From NCBI RefSeq assembly GCF_000003195.3, contig NC_012878.2, positions 20,064,641 to 20,128,640 on the forward strand: a stretch of 64,000 nt of DNA, given 5' to 3'. Positions 54,856 to 64,000 of the stretch are shown piece by piece; the stretch's first letter is position 1, and each line of letters begins with the position of its first letter. Below the pieces are notes generated by a model. It searched no databases and was not told the origin of the DNA. It worked only from the letters and a program-made list of their open reading frames with translations. Source of the DNA: Sorghum bicolor (taxonomy: Eukaryota > Streptophyta > Magnoliopsida > Poales > Poaceae). The position numbers and the translations under genes were made by a program.

Positions 54856-57800
54856 TGTAACAGAACCGTCCAATTTATAAGAATTCAAGTGAATTAGCGA
54901 CCACGGAGGCAGTCAAGCCAATGGACTTGAACCCATATAAACCAGGTAGTCCGACGAAATCTCAAAAGACCTCGATTCAACCAACATACAACCAAGATCG
55001 TACATGATCAAGCATCACCATCACAGACTACAACATTCATCACAGAACATAGTTTTACATCACATCAGAGTTTAAAGTGGTTATTACAAACCATAGCAGT
55101 AGTGGAAACAACGTAGTTTTGAAACAACACCAACTCAGTTTATAATACATGCCAGTTCCATGGTCAAGTCCCAACAAAAGCACAACTGAAGATAAAGGAG
55201 GTGATCACGCCCATGATCTATTCATCATCCGCAGCCGGGTGATGACATTTAGCACAGTAGCCATGGTAAACGACATCATCTGCAACAGGGGTAAATAAAA
55301 CCCTGAGTACGAGAATATACTCAGCTAGACTTACCCGTCATAAATCAAAATAAAGTGACACCAAGGAGTATGCAAGGCTGATCTTTGTGGACTGGTTTGA
55401 CTCACCTTTTGCATAAAAGCCTTTGTTGTAAGTAACTCATTTATCATATTTCAGCAGCAAGTTCATTACTTAGCAACTATCCACTAGATTAGCACCTGTT
55501 CTAAACATACACTTGTGTAATTAAGCATTAAAATAATAACCATATCCAGATTTTCACATAGCTATCATCATTCTCATCATAAACATTAAGTTTATTTAGT
55601 GAATTCTACGTTGCCGCTGCCCAAGTCAAGTTCTCACTATCCGGGAGAGACGGCGATTTGAATCGATTCCTATCCAGCTGGAGGGGTATTCCTAACACTC
55701 ACCCAAGCATACTTCATGACGGCAGCTTGGATCACCTTTAGCACAACTCCGGACCAAGTCGCGGGTCCGTCCAGCGCCGCACCCCCAGGGACCGCCAATC
55801 TGCCAGGGCAGGACTCTAACCTGACACCTGGGCTTACGCCATTGACTCCCCGCACATCCTTACTACCAATCGGGGTGCGCACTCATACAGAACGGGGTAT
55901 CCGGCCTGAGTTGCCCTCATAGGCTTCGCGGTCGGAACGACTTATCCGGCCAACTAAGTGATAGGCATGCGTTCAACATGACACGGGGACGTACAACGAT
56001 TCGGTCCTTAAATGACACAGACGGGGATAGATTCACACCCAAGACCTCCATGCCTTGTTGCTGCACTAACATCATCCCACCCAGTCTCAAGTTCATTGTT
56101 AATACATGGTTATTTCCACGATAGCAAATATAGCCAACCGTGATCATCGTCCACCTAACTCTCGCAGGTGACAGGAAATCACCCGGCTTCTACCGAGCTA
56201 AGCATGGCTAAGCATTGATTCGATCCTGAACCTACTTTGGTGAGGTATGAGGTGGACAAGGTAGTCATTATGCAGCAAGGGTGTCATATCAACGCCTACC
56301 ACTTAATGCAACAATATATAACCATAGTCAATTGATAGCTGAACACGAATAATAAAATAGTAGGAGGCTTATAATGCTCCGGGGCTTGCCTTCGACGTAA
56401 GTAGAGGGACAGTGGTCAGGGCACTCCGGCAAGTCCTCCTCCTCCTCAGCTCCTTGAGGTAGCTCCCCTTGCTGTCCTTCCGGCTCCGGCAGCTCGAACT
56501 CCAACACTGTCACGCCCTTGGGTACACCTATGGATGCATGACAAGGAGATGAATATAGAGAATGCACATATGATGCATGATGTCATGATGAAGAGCCAAA
56601 GGGACATAAACAAGGTATACATGAGCATAACTCCTAAGATTAAGTGAATCATAGAATAACAAGTAAATGCATACTTCTTCTCTGGTAGGGAGGCTAACTA
56701 GACAAGTTAAACAAATCCTAGCTACTCCTACTCAGTCACTGGTTTAGTATACAGACCCACCGTTCACAAGTTTCAGCTATAACTTAAGCATCATCTGGCC
56801 AAACCAAGTAAGTAAATACTTTCTGGAAAGCTTAACAAATTGTCTACAATTCACTTTTAGACATCCTAGCCAGATTCCCAACCGAAATATGTTAAAACCT
56901 ACAAAGTTGGCTGCTTCTCTGGAGAATCCAGAGAGCAAGCACTTTGCAGCAGCTACTTGCAACATGCATAACTTTCAAACTACTCAACCAAATGTCATGA
57001 AATTTGGACACGAAGTAGATCAGTAAGTTGGCTACAAGTTTGTTGTAGATAAGTTTCCCAGAAAACATCATCTTCAAATAGTTCTTAAGCATTTGTTATC
57101 AGCTGTACAGAAATGTTCTAGGAAAGGCATAAATAGCAAAAATAATATTTTGCACATATTGAGAATGTATCAAAAGGACAATCCAATTGCACCAGTAGGT
57201 AGAACATATCTAAGAAACATCAGAAAATATCATGGCAAGGTCTAAACTCATTTCTATCATCACCTTTTCCATTTATTTAATTATTAAGGTGATTTAATGA
57301 ACATGCATTCCAAGTGTTCCAAAAATCCTAAGAAAATTACAGCAAGCTACTTATGCTAGTATAAGATCACTGTAAAATTTTCAGGACACTTGCACATACA
57401 TATTGTGAGGTATAAAAATAACAAGCTAGTATAGGCATGCAAGGCATAAATGTGAAACCTCATCAAAAAGTGTCAAACAACAGATTTCAGATTTTTCCTA
57501 GCTTTGTCTACACATAAGTACAACATTCATCAAGTTTCATCAGAAAAGGAGCTATAACTTATTTATTAAAAATATCACAAAGAACTCCTATTTAAGCAAG
57601 AATTATTTTTAACTCCTCAACCAGGCTTCCAAAAATCATGATAAATTTATCAGAGCCTAGTCATAACATAAGTAACAACACCCTAAATTTGCATGGCCAG
57701 CAGATCAATAGATTTCAAGATATAATTACCCACTAAAAATCCAAGGTTAAAATATATCTATTTATTTCTGCAAAAACATGGCATGTTTCATATTTTTATT

Positions 57801-59365
57801 AAAAACTAGACTCCTAATGGAACCTAGCAAAATTGTAATCACTTCATTTGGATCTCTAAAACTCCAGATATGGATTTTACAAAAACAGCATTGGCTCTAC
57901 GAAACAGTGAACTAGAGGGGTGAGAGAGGAGAGGCTGACAACCGGGACCCGCGCGTCAGTGAGACAGCGACAGGGAAGAAGCTCGCCGCCGGCAAAGCTC
58001 AACGACGACGAGGTCTCCGCCGGATCCAAGGGCATCTACGTGTTCCTCTCATCAAGGCGACTCTGTTGACCTACTTTACCCGCGCTCTACTGGACCGTAA
58101 GGTGCTCGCCGTCGGGAATGGCGGAGCGGCGGCGCTGCGCGGCGGTACGCCGGCGGATGCAGGCAATGGCGACGTGGTAGAGCTTCACGCCGAGCATCAC
58201 TGAACCAAGGGGAAGCGATAGGAACAAGAATGAAGGAAAATGGTGGAGCAGAGAAGCCTGGCCACGTTGCCGGTGAGCTCGGGCGGAACTCCGGCGAGGG
58301 AGAACTGCTTGGAGCTCGGCAATGCCGCCTTACCCATGCTCGACAGTGGCCAAGGAGGTGACGCCGAGGTAGGGGACGTCGAGGCGGAGCTCTGGGCAGG
58401 TTGGCTTGGCCGGAGACGCAGTGGAATGGCCGGAGAAGCTCGCCGAAACGCGGCGGAGCTCCCTGAGGCGACGGCGGAGCGAAATAGGAGGCGTTGAGCG
58501 AGTGGAGGGCGCGTCTGAGGCGTCCACTCGGTGCGTGGCGTCTTGTGGACGACGTCAGGGCTGACAGGCGGGGTCGCCGTCGACGTACGGTCGACAGGTG
58601 GCCGGACACGCGGTGGCGGACGGTTTCTGTCAAAACTGAATCGGGCGATTCAGTCGCCGTGGCCAGTGACTGAATCCCGAAGTTCGTCGACGTTTAACTC
58701 TCAGCTCACTCGGTGGTTTTGGCTGGGATTTGATCCTCTGGATAGAGCTACATGAGTTCTACAAGTTTGATTACAAGATCAAAGCCTAACTCGGTCTGGA
58801 TTTCAAACTACAAGGCTCCCAACAACCCTATGTCGAAACTGTGTGACTCAACACTTTGCCAAATTTGGCTAAGTGTGAAACCAGCCCTGATTTTTGGCTT
58901 GTGAGTGAATTTTGGATGTGTTCTAGGCTCTTTCATAAAAAGTCATCAACATAACTTTTGTAGCTTATGAAATTCTCTACAACTTTGTTTCAGGTGTCAA
59001 AGATATGCAAGGTCTCTAACATTACTTTCATAAAACATCTTTGAAAAGAGGTCTAGGGGGCGTCAAAAAGGTCATTCTAGGGTTAACCATGACTTAGGGG
59101 TGTTTTTGGACAAAACCTTCAACATGAACTTGGTTCAAAATGATGTTCTAAACATGATTAAAGTAATTTGGAAGACAATGTACAATTGTTTGCATTGGCT
59201 ACCCCTAATAGTCACTCAATTCAAGTCACACAAGCAAATTTAATCACATGGTGCATGTAGTAGATGGCATGTGATCATGGTATGATGCTCATGAATTATC
59301 ACAATGATGCTTATGTTGATGCAATGCTCATGGTTAACATGCAAGCTAACACTAGGAGTGTTACA
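54856..59365 (-). repeat. E5 3' LTR (4510 bp)
   Basis: The plus strand begins tgtaacagaaccgtcc and ends ggagtgttaca. It is homologous along its length to the solo LTRs 22314-26901 and 40115-44415 but is a more diverged subfamily. It has the same block order: conserved coding unit near the 3' end, T-rich section, GC-rich block at 57920-58650. Confidence 0.9.
55218..56527 (-). CDS. LTR-encoded spliced small ORF, copy 3 (exons 56527-56390 and 55279-55218)
   Basis: Exon A follows ATAG (acceptor conserved with copy 1) and encodes an acidic stretch then PECPDHCPSTYVE. It ends at a GC donor, GAAG|GCAAG at 56389. Exon B after TGTTGCAG encodes DDVVYHGYCAKCHHPAADDE and TAG at 55218-55220. The intron is 1110 nt. 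Exon B is 62 nt, exactly as in copies 1 and 2. Exon A is 12 nt shorter than copy 1, a multiple of three. About half of exon-B residues differ from copy 1, but Cys, His, Gly, Tyr, Pro and both Asp at the junction are kept. Confidence 0.6.
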
Positions 59366-61112
59366 GCCCTCCCCCCTTACAAAAATCTCGTCCCGAGATT
59401 TGAAAGACGTACCATTTTTCGTAGAATGAGGGATAAGTTACTTGTAAATAGTCCTCCCTTTCCCAAGTGGCATCTCTCTCATTTTGTCGGTTCCACAAAA
59501 CTCTAAAAAGTTTGATCACTCTCCCACGAGTAACCCTTTCCTTGACATCAAGAACTTGTACAGGCTTTTCTACGTAGGATAGATCGGACTGCAATTTGAT
59601 ATCTCTTGTTTCAACTCTCTCTTCGGGCACACGAAGACACTTCTTAAGTTGAGACATGTGGAATACGGGGAAAATAGCTCTCATTTCGGGAGGTAGTCGT
59701 ACTTTGTAAGCCACCTTGCCACTCTTCTCAATGATTTGGTAGGGACCTACATACCTAGGGGCAAGCTTCCTCTTTACACCAAAGCGATTTACTCCTTTCA
59801 TGGGTGACACTTTTAGGTACACAAAGTCACCTACTTCGAACTCGATTGGCTTTCTTCTTCGGTCAGCATAGCTTTTCTGCCTAGCTTGGGCAGCTCTCAT
59901 GTGTTGTTGGATAAGGAGAACTTGTTCTTCGGCTTCTTTGACAAAGTCAATTCCGTAGTACCTCCTTTCGCCTGGCTCAACCCAGTTTAAAGGAGTTATA
60001 CATTTGCGGCCATACAAAGCTTCGAAAGGGGCCATTTGGATGCTTTCTTGATAACTATTATTGTAAGAGAATTCAGCTAACGGTAGCCATTTCTCCCATG
60101 CACCCTTGGAAGATATAACACATGCCCTCAACATATCCTCTAAGATTTGATTCACGCGCTCAGTCTGACCGGAGGTCTGAGGATGATAGGCTGAACTTCG
60201 AACCAACTTTGTACCAAGGAGTGAATGCAGATGCTCCCAAAAGCGAGCAGTGAATTGAGGACCTCTATCAGAAATAATAGTGCGAGGCATTCCGTGCAAT
60301 TTAACTATCTGAGAGAAGTACAACTCAGCATAGTCGGATGGTCGGTAAGTAGAGTGTACGGGAATAAAATGAGCTGACTTGGTCAAACGGTCAACAACCA
60401 CCCATATGGAATTGTGTCCTTTTTGAGTAAGGGGAAGTCCAACAATGAAATCCATGCTGATTTCTTCCCACTTCCAACATGGAATCGACAAAGGTTGCAA
60501 TAAACCTGCAGGTTTGAGGTGAACTGCCTTTACCCTGCAGCAAGTATCACACCTAGCAACATAAGCTGCTATCTCCTTCTTCATCTTGGTCCACCAGAAA
60601 TGAGGTTTCAAGTCTTGGTACATTTTGCTACTACCCGGATGAATGGACAACTTAGAAGAATGAGCTTCTTCTAAAATTTTGTTGCGTAGGTCACGGTCTT
60701 TGGGTACAACTAGTCGATCGTCAAACCACAGTACACCTTTCTCATCTACCCGGAAATGCTTGGTGTCTTGCTCTTGCATTTTTCTCTTGATATGAAAAAT
60801 ACCAGGATCAGATTTTTGGAGCTCTATGATTTGACTTTCTAATGAGCAACAGACTATGATGTTGTGCAGGACCATAGGATGCAATAAATTGAAGCCTTCC
60901 TCTAGGAGAGGTCTAACATGTTGTTTCCGACTGAGAGCATCAGCTACAACATTAGCTTTGCCTAGATGATAGTGCACTTCTAAATTGTAGTCTTTTATCA
61001 ATTCCAGCCATCTTCTTTGTCTCATATTCAGCTCGGTTTGTGTGAAGATATATTTGAGGCTCTTATGATCAGTGTAAATGTGACAAAGATTACCCAACAG
61101 ATAATGTCTCTA
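59361..61112 (-). CDS. E5 RNase H C-terminus, integrase and chromodomain
   Basis: After TAG at 61110-61112 (TGG to TAG inferred) the frame is open for 578 codons. It starts with the RNase H end ([24 protein letters not shown]). The integrase zinc domain ([14 protein letters not shown], then CDTCCRVK) and D, D, E residues follow in [18 protein letters not shown] and SGQTERVNQ. Next come a GPF/Y module ([19 protein letters not shown]) and a C-terminal chromodomain ([19 protein letters not shown], then [10 protein letters not shown]). Chromodomains guide chromovirus integration to heterochromatin. The stop overlaps the LTR border. Confidence 0.92.
59366..59378 (-). other. E5 polypurine tract
   Basis: The minus strand reads AAGGGGGGAGGGC directly before TGTAACACTCC of the 3' LTR. 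A classic PPT that also overlaps the end of the pol frame. Confidence 0.85.
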
Positions 61113-62093
61113 GAGTTTCAATGCATGTACAACTGCTGCTAACTCTAGATCATGAGTAGGGTAGTTGGCTTCATGTTTCCTCAGCTGCCAAGAAGCATAG
61201 GCAATAACTCGGCCTTCTTGCATAAGCACACAACCTAGGCCAGTGCCAGATGCATCACAAAAGACATCAAATGGCTTTTCAATGTTAGGCTGTGCCAGAA
61301 TAGGAGCGGTGGTCAGCAAATGGCGTAAAGTGGTGAAAGCAACTTCACACTCCTCGGACCACACAAACTTCACATCTTTTTGCAATAGCTTGGTCATAGG
61401 CTTAGCTATTTTGGAAAAGTCTGGAATGAAGCGCCGATAATATCCAGCGAGACCGAGAAAACTCCGGACTTCGTGCACTAAAGTCGGGGCCTTCCAGTCT
61501 AGAACCTCCTGCACCTTTGATGGGTCAACAGAAATACCCTCTTCGGATAAAATATGGCCTAGGAAAGGCACTTTCTTCAGCCAAAACTCACACTTGCTGA
61601 ACTTGGCATAGAGCTGATGTTCTCGCAATCTAGTGAGTACAATCCGAAGGTGGTCCTCATGTTCTTGTGCATTTTCAGAGTACACCAATATATCATCGAT
61701 GAACACCACCACAAACTTATCCAGTTCAGGCATGAACACCGAATTCATCAGGTACATGAAATGAGCAGGGGCATTAGTCAGACCAAAGGACATGACTAAA
61801 TACTCATACAACCCATACCTGGTAGAGAAAGCCGTTTTACGAATGTCTTCGGGTCGGATCTTGATTTGATGATACCCAGATCTCAGATCAATCTTTGAGA
61901 ATACTTTGGCCTTGGCTAATTGATCAAATAGGATATCAATGCGAGGCAGTGGATACTTGTTTCTGACCGTCACGGCATTGAGCGGACGATAGTCTACACA
62001 CATACGTAGAGACTTGTCCTTCTTCTTGACAAAGAGAGCCGGACAACCCCATGAAGAAGAACTAGGCCGAATAAGACCTTTCTCAAGAAGTTA
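61113..62093 (-). CDS. E5 reverse transcriptase and RNase H start
   Basis: Follows TAA at 62091-62093 in the same frame as protease and integrase. RT landmarks: [20 protein letters not shown] (about 62010), [15 protein letters not shown], and catalytic FIDD at about 61692-61703. The thumb ([16 protein letters not shown]) and gypsy RNase H ([18 protein letters not shown]) follow. Catalytic residues are intact. The piece is bounded by two nonsense codons. Confidence 0.92.
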
Positions 62094-62740
62094 TTGCAAT
62101 TGCTTTTTCAACTCTGCCAATTCGTTGGGTGGCATTCGATATGGCCTTCTAGGGATAGGCGCAGTACCCGGAATTAGATCAATTTTAAATTCAATGTCTG
62201 TGTCCGGTGGCAACCCGGGCAGATCCTCTGGAAAAACATCCAGAAACTCACACACTACCGGAATCTCTGCTATAGTGAGTGGTCGAATAGCATTGGCTGC
62301 ATGACAGATGTCACTGCTTCTAGGGAGTTGAACTAAGAAAGCTTCTTTACTATCAGGCTCCCTCAACATGATGACCCTAGTTGAAGTGTCTATTAGCACG
62401 CCATGATCACTCATCCATTTCATTCCTAGAATAACATCTATCCCTAGGCCCGGTAAAATCACAAGATTTGCTGAATAATTACGCCCTTCTATGGCAATAT
62501 GTACATCCCTCACTACTTGATTCATAGCAATTTGATTACCAGCAGCACTAATGCAAAATTTTCCACTATCGAGGTCAATGACATGTTGTCTATGCTTAGA
62601 TGCGAATGCTTGACTCATAAATGAATGCGAAGCTCCAGAATCAAACAAGACAACTGCAGGGTGTCGATTTACGAGGAACATACCAGCCGTGACCACTTCA
62701 CCCTCAGGAATTTCTTCAACGGTGGTATAGTGCACTCGGC
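62094..62740 (-). CDS. E5 protease and protease-RT linker
   Basis: Same frame as RT. The aspartic protease centre is [14 protein letters not shown] (about 62655-62614), with the second motif [12 protein letters not shown]. The linker ends [20 protein letters not shown]. It is shifted by one frame from gag (62669-63760), so an indel lies between about 62670 and 62760. Confidence 0.88.
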
Positions 62741-63760
62741 CGGGACGAGTACCCCAGCTGCAGAAGTCCTCCTACGGTAAGGGCAATCTCTCGCCCAGTG
62801 ACCAACTTGTTTGCAATTGAAACAAGGGCGGTTATCCGGGGGAGTCTTGGGACTTCCTTGACCTGTGGCACCCCTAGGGAGAGCAACTGTGAAGGACTTG
62901 TGAACTCCCGTCATCACATTTGACTTTTTCTGCGGCGGCCTATACCTCGTCACAGCATTGGGTGGGCGATAGGCCGGTTTGCTAGCCACTGGAGCCTTGG
63001 ATTGTGAAGCACCTGCCTCATAGGCTCTCTTGCGATTCTTGGACGCGGCATACACGGCATTGGAGTTCTCTTGAGTCAATGCATCACTCACAAACTCATT
63101 AAAGGTGGTACTCTTGTTACCAGCCATGTTTTTGGACAACTTGGGACCTAATCCCCTCTTGAAGCTAGCAAGCTTTTTGGCTTCAGTATCAACCATCTCA
63201 GGAGCATAGCGAGACAAATTGTTAAAAGCATGAAGATACTCAGTCAAGCTTTTAGTGCCTTGCGTCAGGTTCATGAACTCGGTGTGCTTGATAGTCATTA
63301 TGCCTTGGGGAATGTAAGTATTCCTGAAAGCAGTTGTGAACTGATCCCAGGTTACAACAGCATTGGCAGGCAAGCTGGTCCTGTAATGACTCCACCAGAC
63401 ACCTGCTTTGCCCTCCAACTGATGGGCTGCATATTCCGCCTTTATCTCTTCGGTCACCCTCAACAAGCGGAACTTCTGCTCGAGAGTGTTGAGCCATTCA
63501 TCAGCTTCCAAAGGTTCAACAACCTCCTTGAAAAGCGGCGGCTTGGTGTCCTGGAAATCCTTGAAACTACTATACTGATTGGCCTCTCCACCTTGACGGG
63601 CATGGCGACCACCCCGGTTCTGCTGCGCCATAGTTTGCATAGCCTCATTGAGCATTCGCTGGCCCTCAACAAGAGCTGCCAATAGCTCAGTAGGCGTAGG
63701 CGGGGGAGGAGGTGGTGGCGGTGGCACCTCGTTGTGACCGGAGCGAGTATTACAAGCCAT
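62669..63760 (-). CDS. E5 Gag
   Basis: The start is chosen at Met 63760 ([12 protein letters not shown]), typical of Tekay Gag; the longer frame to 63871 is leader. A polyproline run follows, then the Retrotrans_gag core ([44 protein letters not shown]) and a CCHC zinc knuckle ([14 protein letters not shown], about 62824-62783). The last about 25 codons are out of the ancestral frame because of the frameshift into protease. Confidence 0.88.
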   Translation of the reverse strand: MACNTRSGHNEVPPPPPPPPPTPTELLAALVEGQRMLNEAMQTMAQQNRGGRHARQGGEANQYSSFKDFQDTKPPLFKEVVEPLEADEWLNTLEQKFRLLRVTEEIKAEYAAHQLEGKAGVWWSHYRTSLPANAVVTWDQFTTAFRNTYIPQGIMTIKHTEFMNLTQGTKSLTEYLHAFNNLSRYAPEMVDTEAKKLASFKRGLGPKLSKNMAGNKSTTFNEFVSDALTQENSNAVYAASKNRKRAYEAGASQSKAPVASKPAYRPPNAVTRYRPPQKKSNVMTGVHKSFTVALPRGATGQGSPKTPPDNRPCFNCKQVGHWARDCPYRRRTSAAGVLVPAECTIPPLKKFLRVKWSRLVCSS

Positions 63761-64000
63761 CTGCACAAGGCATACCAAGTGACCGTTTAGGATAACAGAT
63801 ATGGTTGCCATGAACCTCAATTGCTGCCATACGGAATTTAATGAAGTAAATTCACATAATTTAAGGCACAATAATCCATGTACAACAAGAGAATATCATC
63901 CACAACACTTGGTTATTCTCGCGATCATTCACAGCCACACTTCACAAGGATTAAAGTCACTGCAGAAATTTATTTAAGCTCAACATAAACATGGAGCATC
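63761..64000 (-). other. E5 5' leader (partial)
   Basis: Non-coding AT-rich sequence upstream of gag. PBS and 5' LTR lie beyond the window edge. Confidence 0.6.

Larger units (their letters stand above)
54856..64000 (-). mobile_element. E5: Tekay/Del-lineage chromovirus (5' LTR outside the window)
   Basis: Minus-strand Ty3/gypsy element inserted in E3 RT. From high to low coordinate: leader (above 63760), gag, protease, RT, RNase H, integrase with GPF/Y and chromodomain, PPT, then a 4510-bp 3' LTR. The giant LTR, the chromodomain and the AAGGGGGGAGGGC PPT fit the Tekay/Del clade. One frameshift and two nonsense codons disable gag-pol. It is the only copy of this LTR family here with attached coding region, and it identifies the solo LTRs. 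Confidence 0.92.

Noticed and set aside
1..64000. CRISPR arrays, bacterial operons, tRNA or rRNA genes
   Set aside because: No regularly spaced repeats, no cloverleaf or rRNA signature recognised; the DNA is plant nuclear.

Overview
The window is plant nuclear DNA from a grass, most likely panicoid. The evidence is the grass-type Ty3/gypsy lineages (Tat, Athila, Tekay/Del), a 3' LINE fragment with a plant zf-RVT region, Stowaway-like and other MITE remnants, and spliced genes. No complete host gene was found. The only good host candidate is a terminal exon at 19478-19973, possibly from a plastid pTAC16-like protein. Almost everything else is a nested stack of LTR retrotransposons, here named E1 to E5.

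Layout. 1-1218: decayed LINE 3' end. 1219-3850: intergenic, with a one-sided Stowaway-like end. 3856-18126: E1, a complete 14.3-kb Tat-lineage element (TSD ccgag, LTRs about 98.5% identical). It has sense gag-pro-RT-dual RNase H-INT broken by two TAG codons and, in its 3' half, a convergent antisense gene with six inferred exons that join in frame into 1306 codons. 18132-20414: host-exon candidate and flank. 20415-37295: E2, a second Tat element (TSD attaa, LTRs about 98%). Its gag is split by a 4588-bp solo Tekay LTR (22314-26901, TSD gataa), its pol is nearly intact, and its antisense gene is of a different type (plant mobile domain plus coiled coil) and is broken. 37301-38981: intergenic with MITE remnants. 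38982-39147: end of a Tekay-family LTR, cut by E3. 39148-54855: E3, an Athila element whose 5' LTR is split by a second solo Tekay LTR (40115-44415) and whose gag is split by E4 (45515-53343, TSD gcctc), a gag-only non-autonomous element on the minus strand. 54856-64000: E5, a minus-strand Tekay/Del chromovirus inserted in the E3 reverse-transcriptase region. Its 3' LTR, pol and gag are in the window and its 5' LTR lies beyond it.

Two signals go beyond routine TE annotation. (1) All three giant Tekay-type LTRs carry, in element-sense orientation, a conserved two-exon coding unit. It has a GC-AG intron of about 1.1 kb, an identical phase, a last exon of exactly 62 nt, the same stop position and invariant Cys/His residues. 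It looks like a small protein encoded inside the LTR. (2) Each Tat element is saturated, on both strands and in coding and non-coding parts alike, with its own short word: TCGA/CTCGAG in E1 and GCCGAT/ATCGGC in E2. The solo LTR inserted in E2 is at background for the E2 word. Each Tat element also carries its own antisense accessory gene. A sequence-specific factor recognising its own element, by analogy with the VANC proteins of Arabidopsis VANDAL transposons, is a testable explanation and is inference only.

Counts and identities were made by eye. No database search was run.
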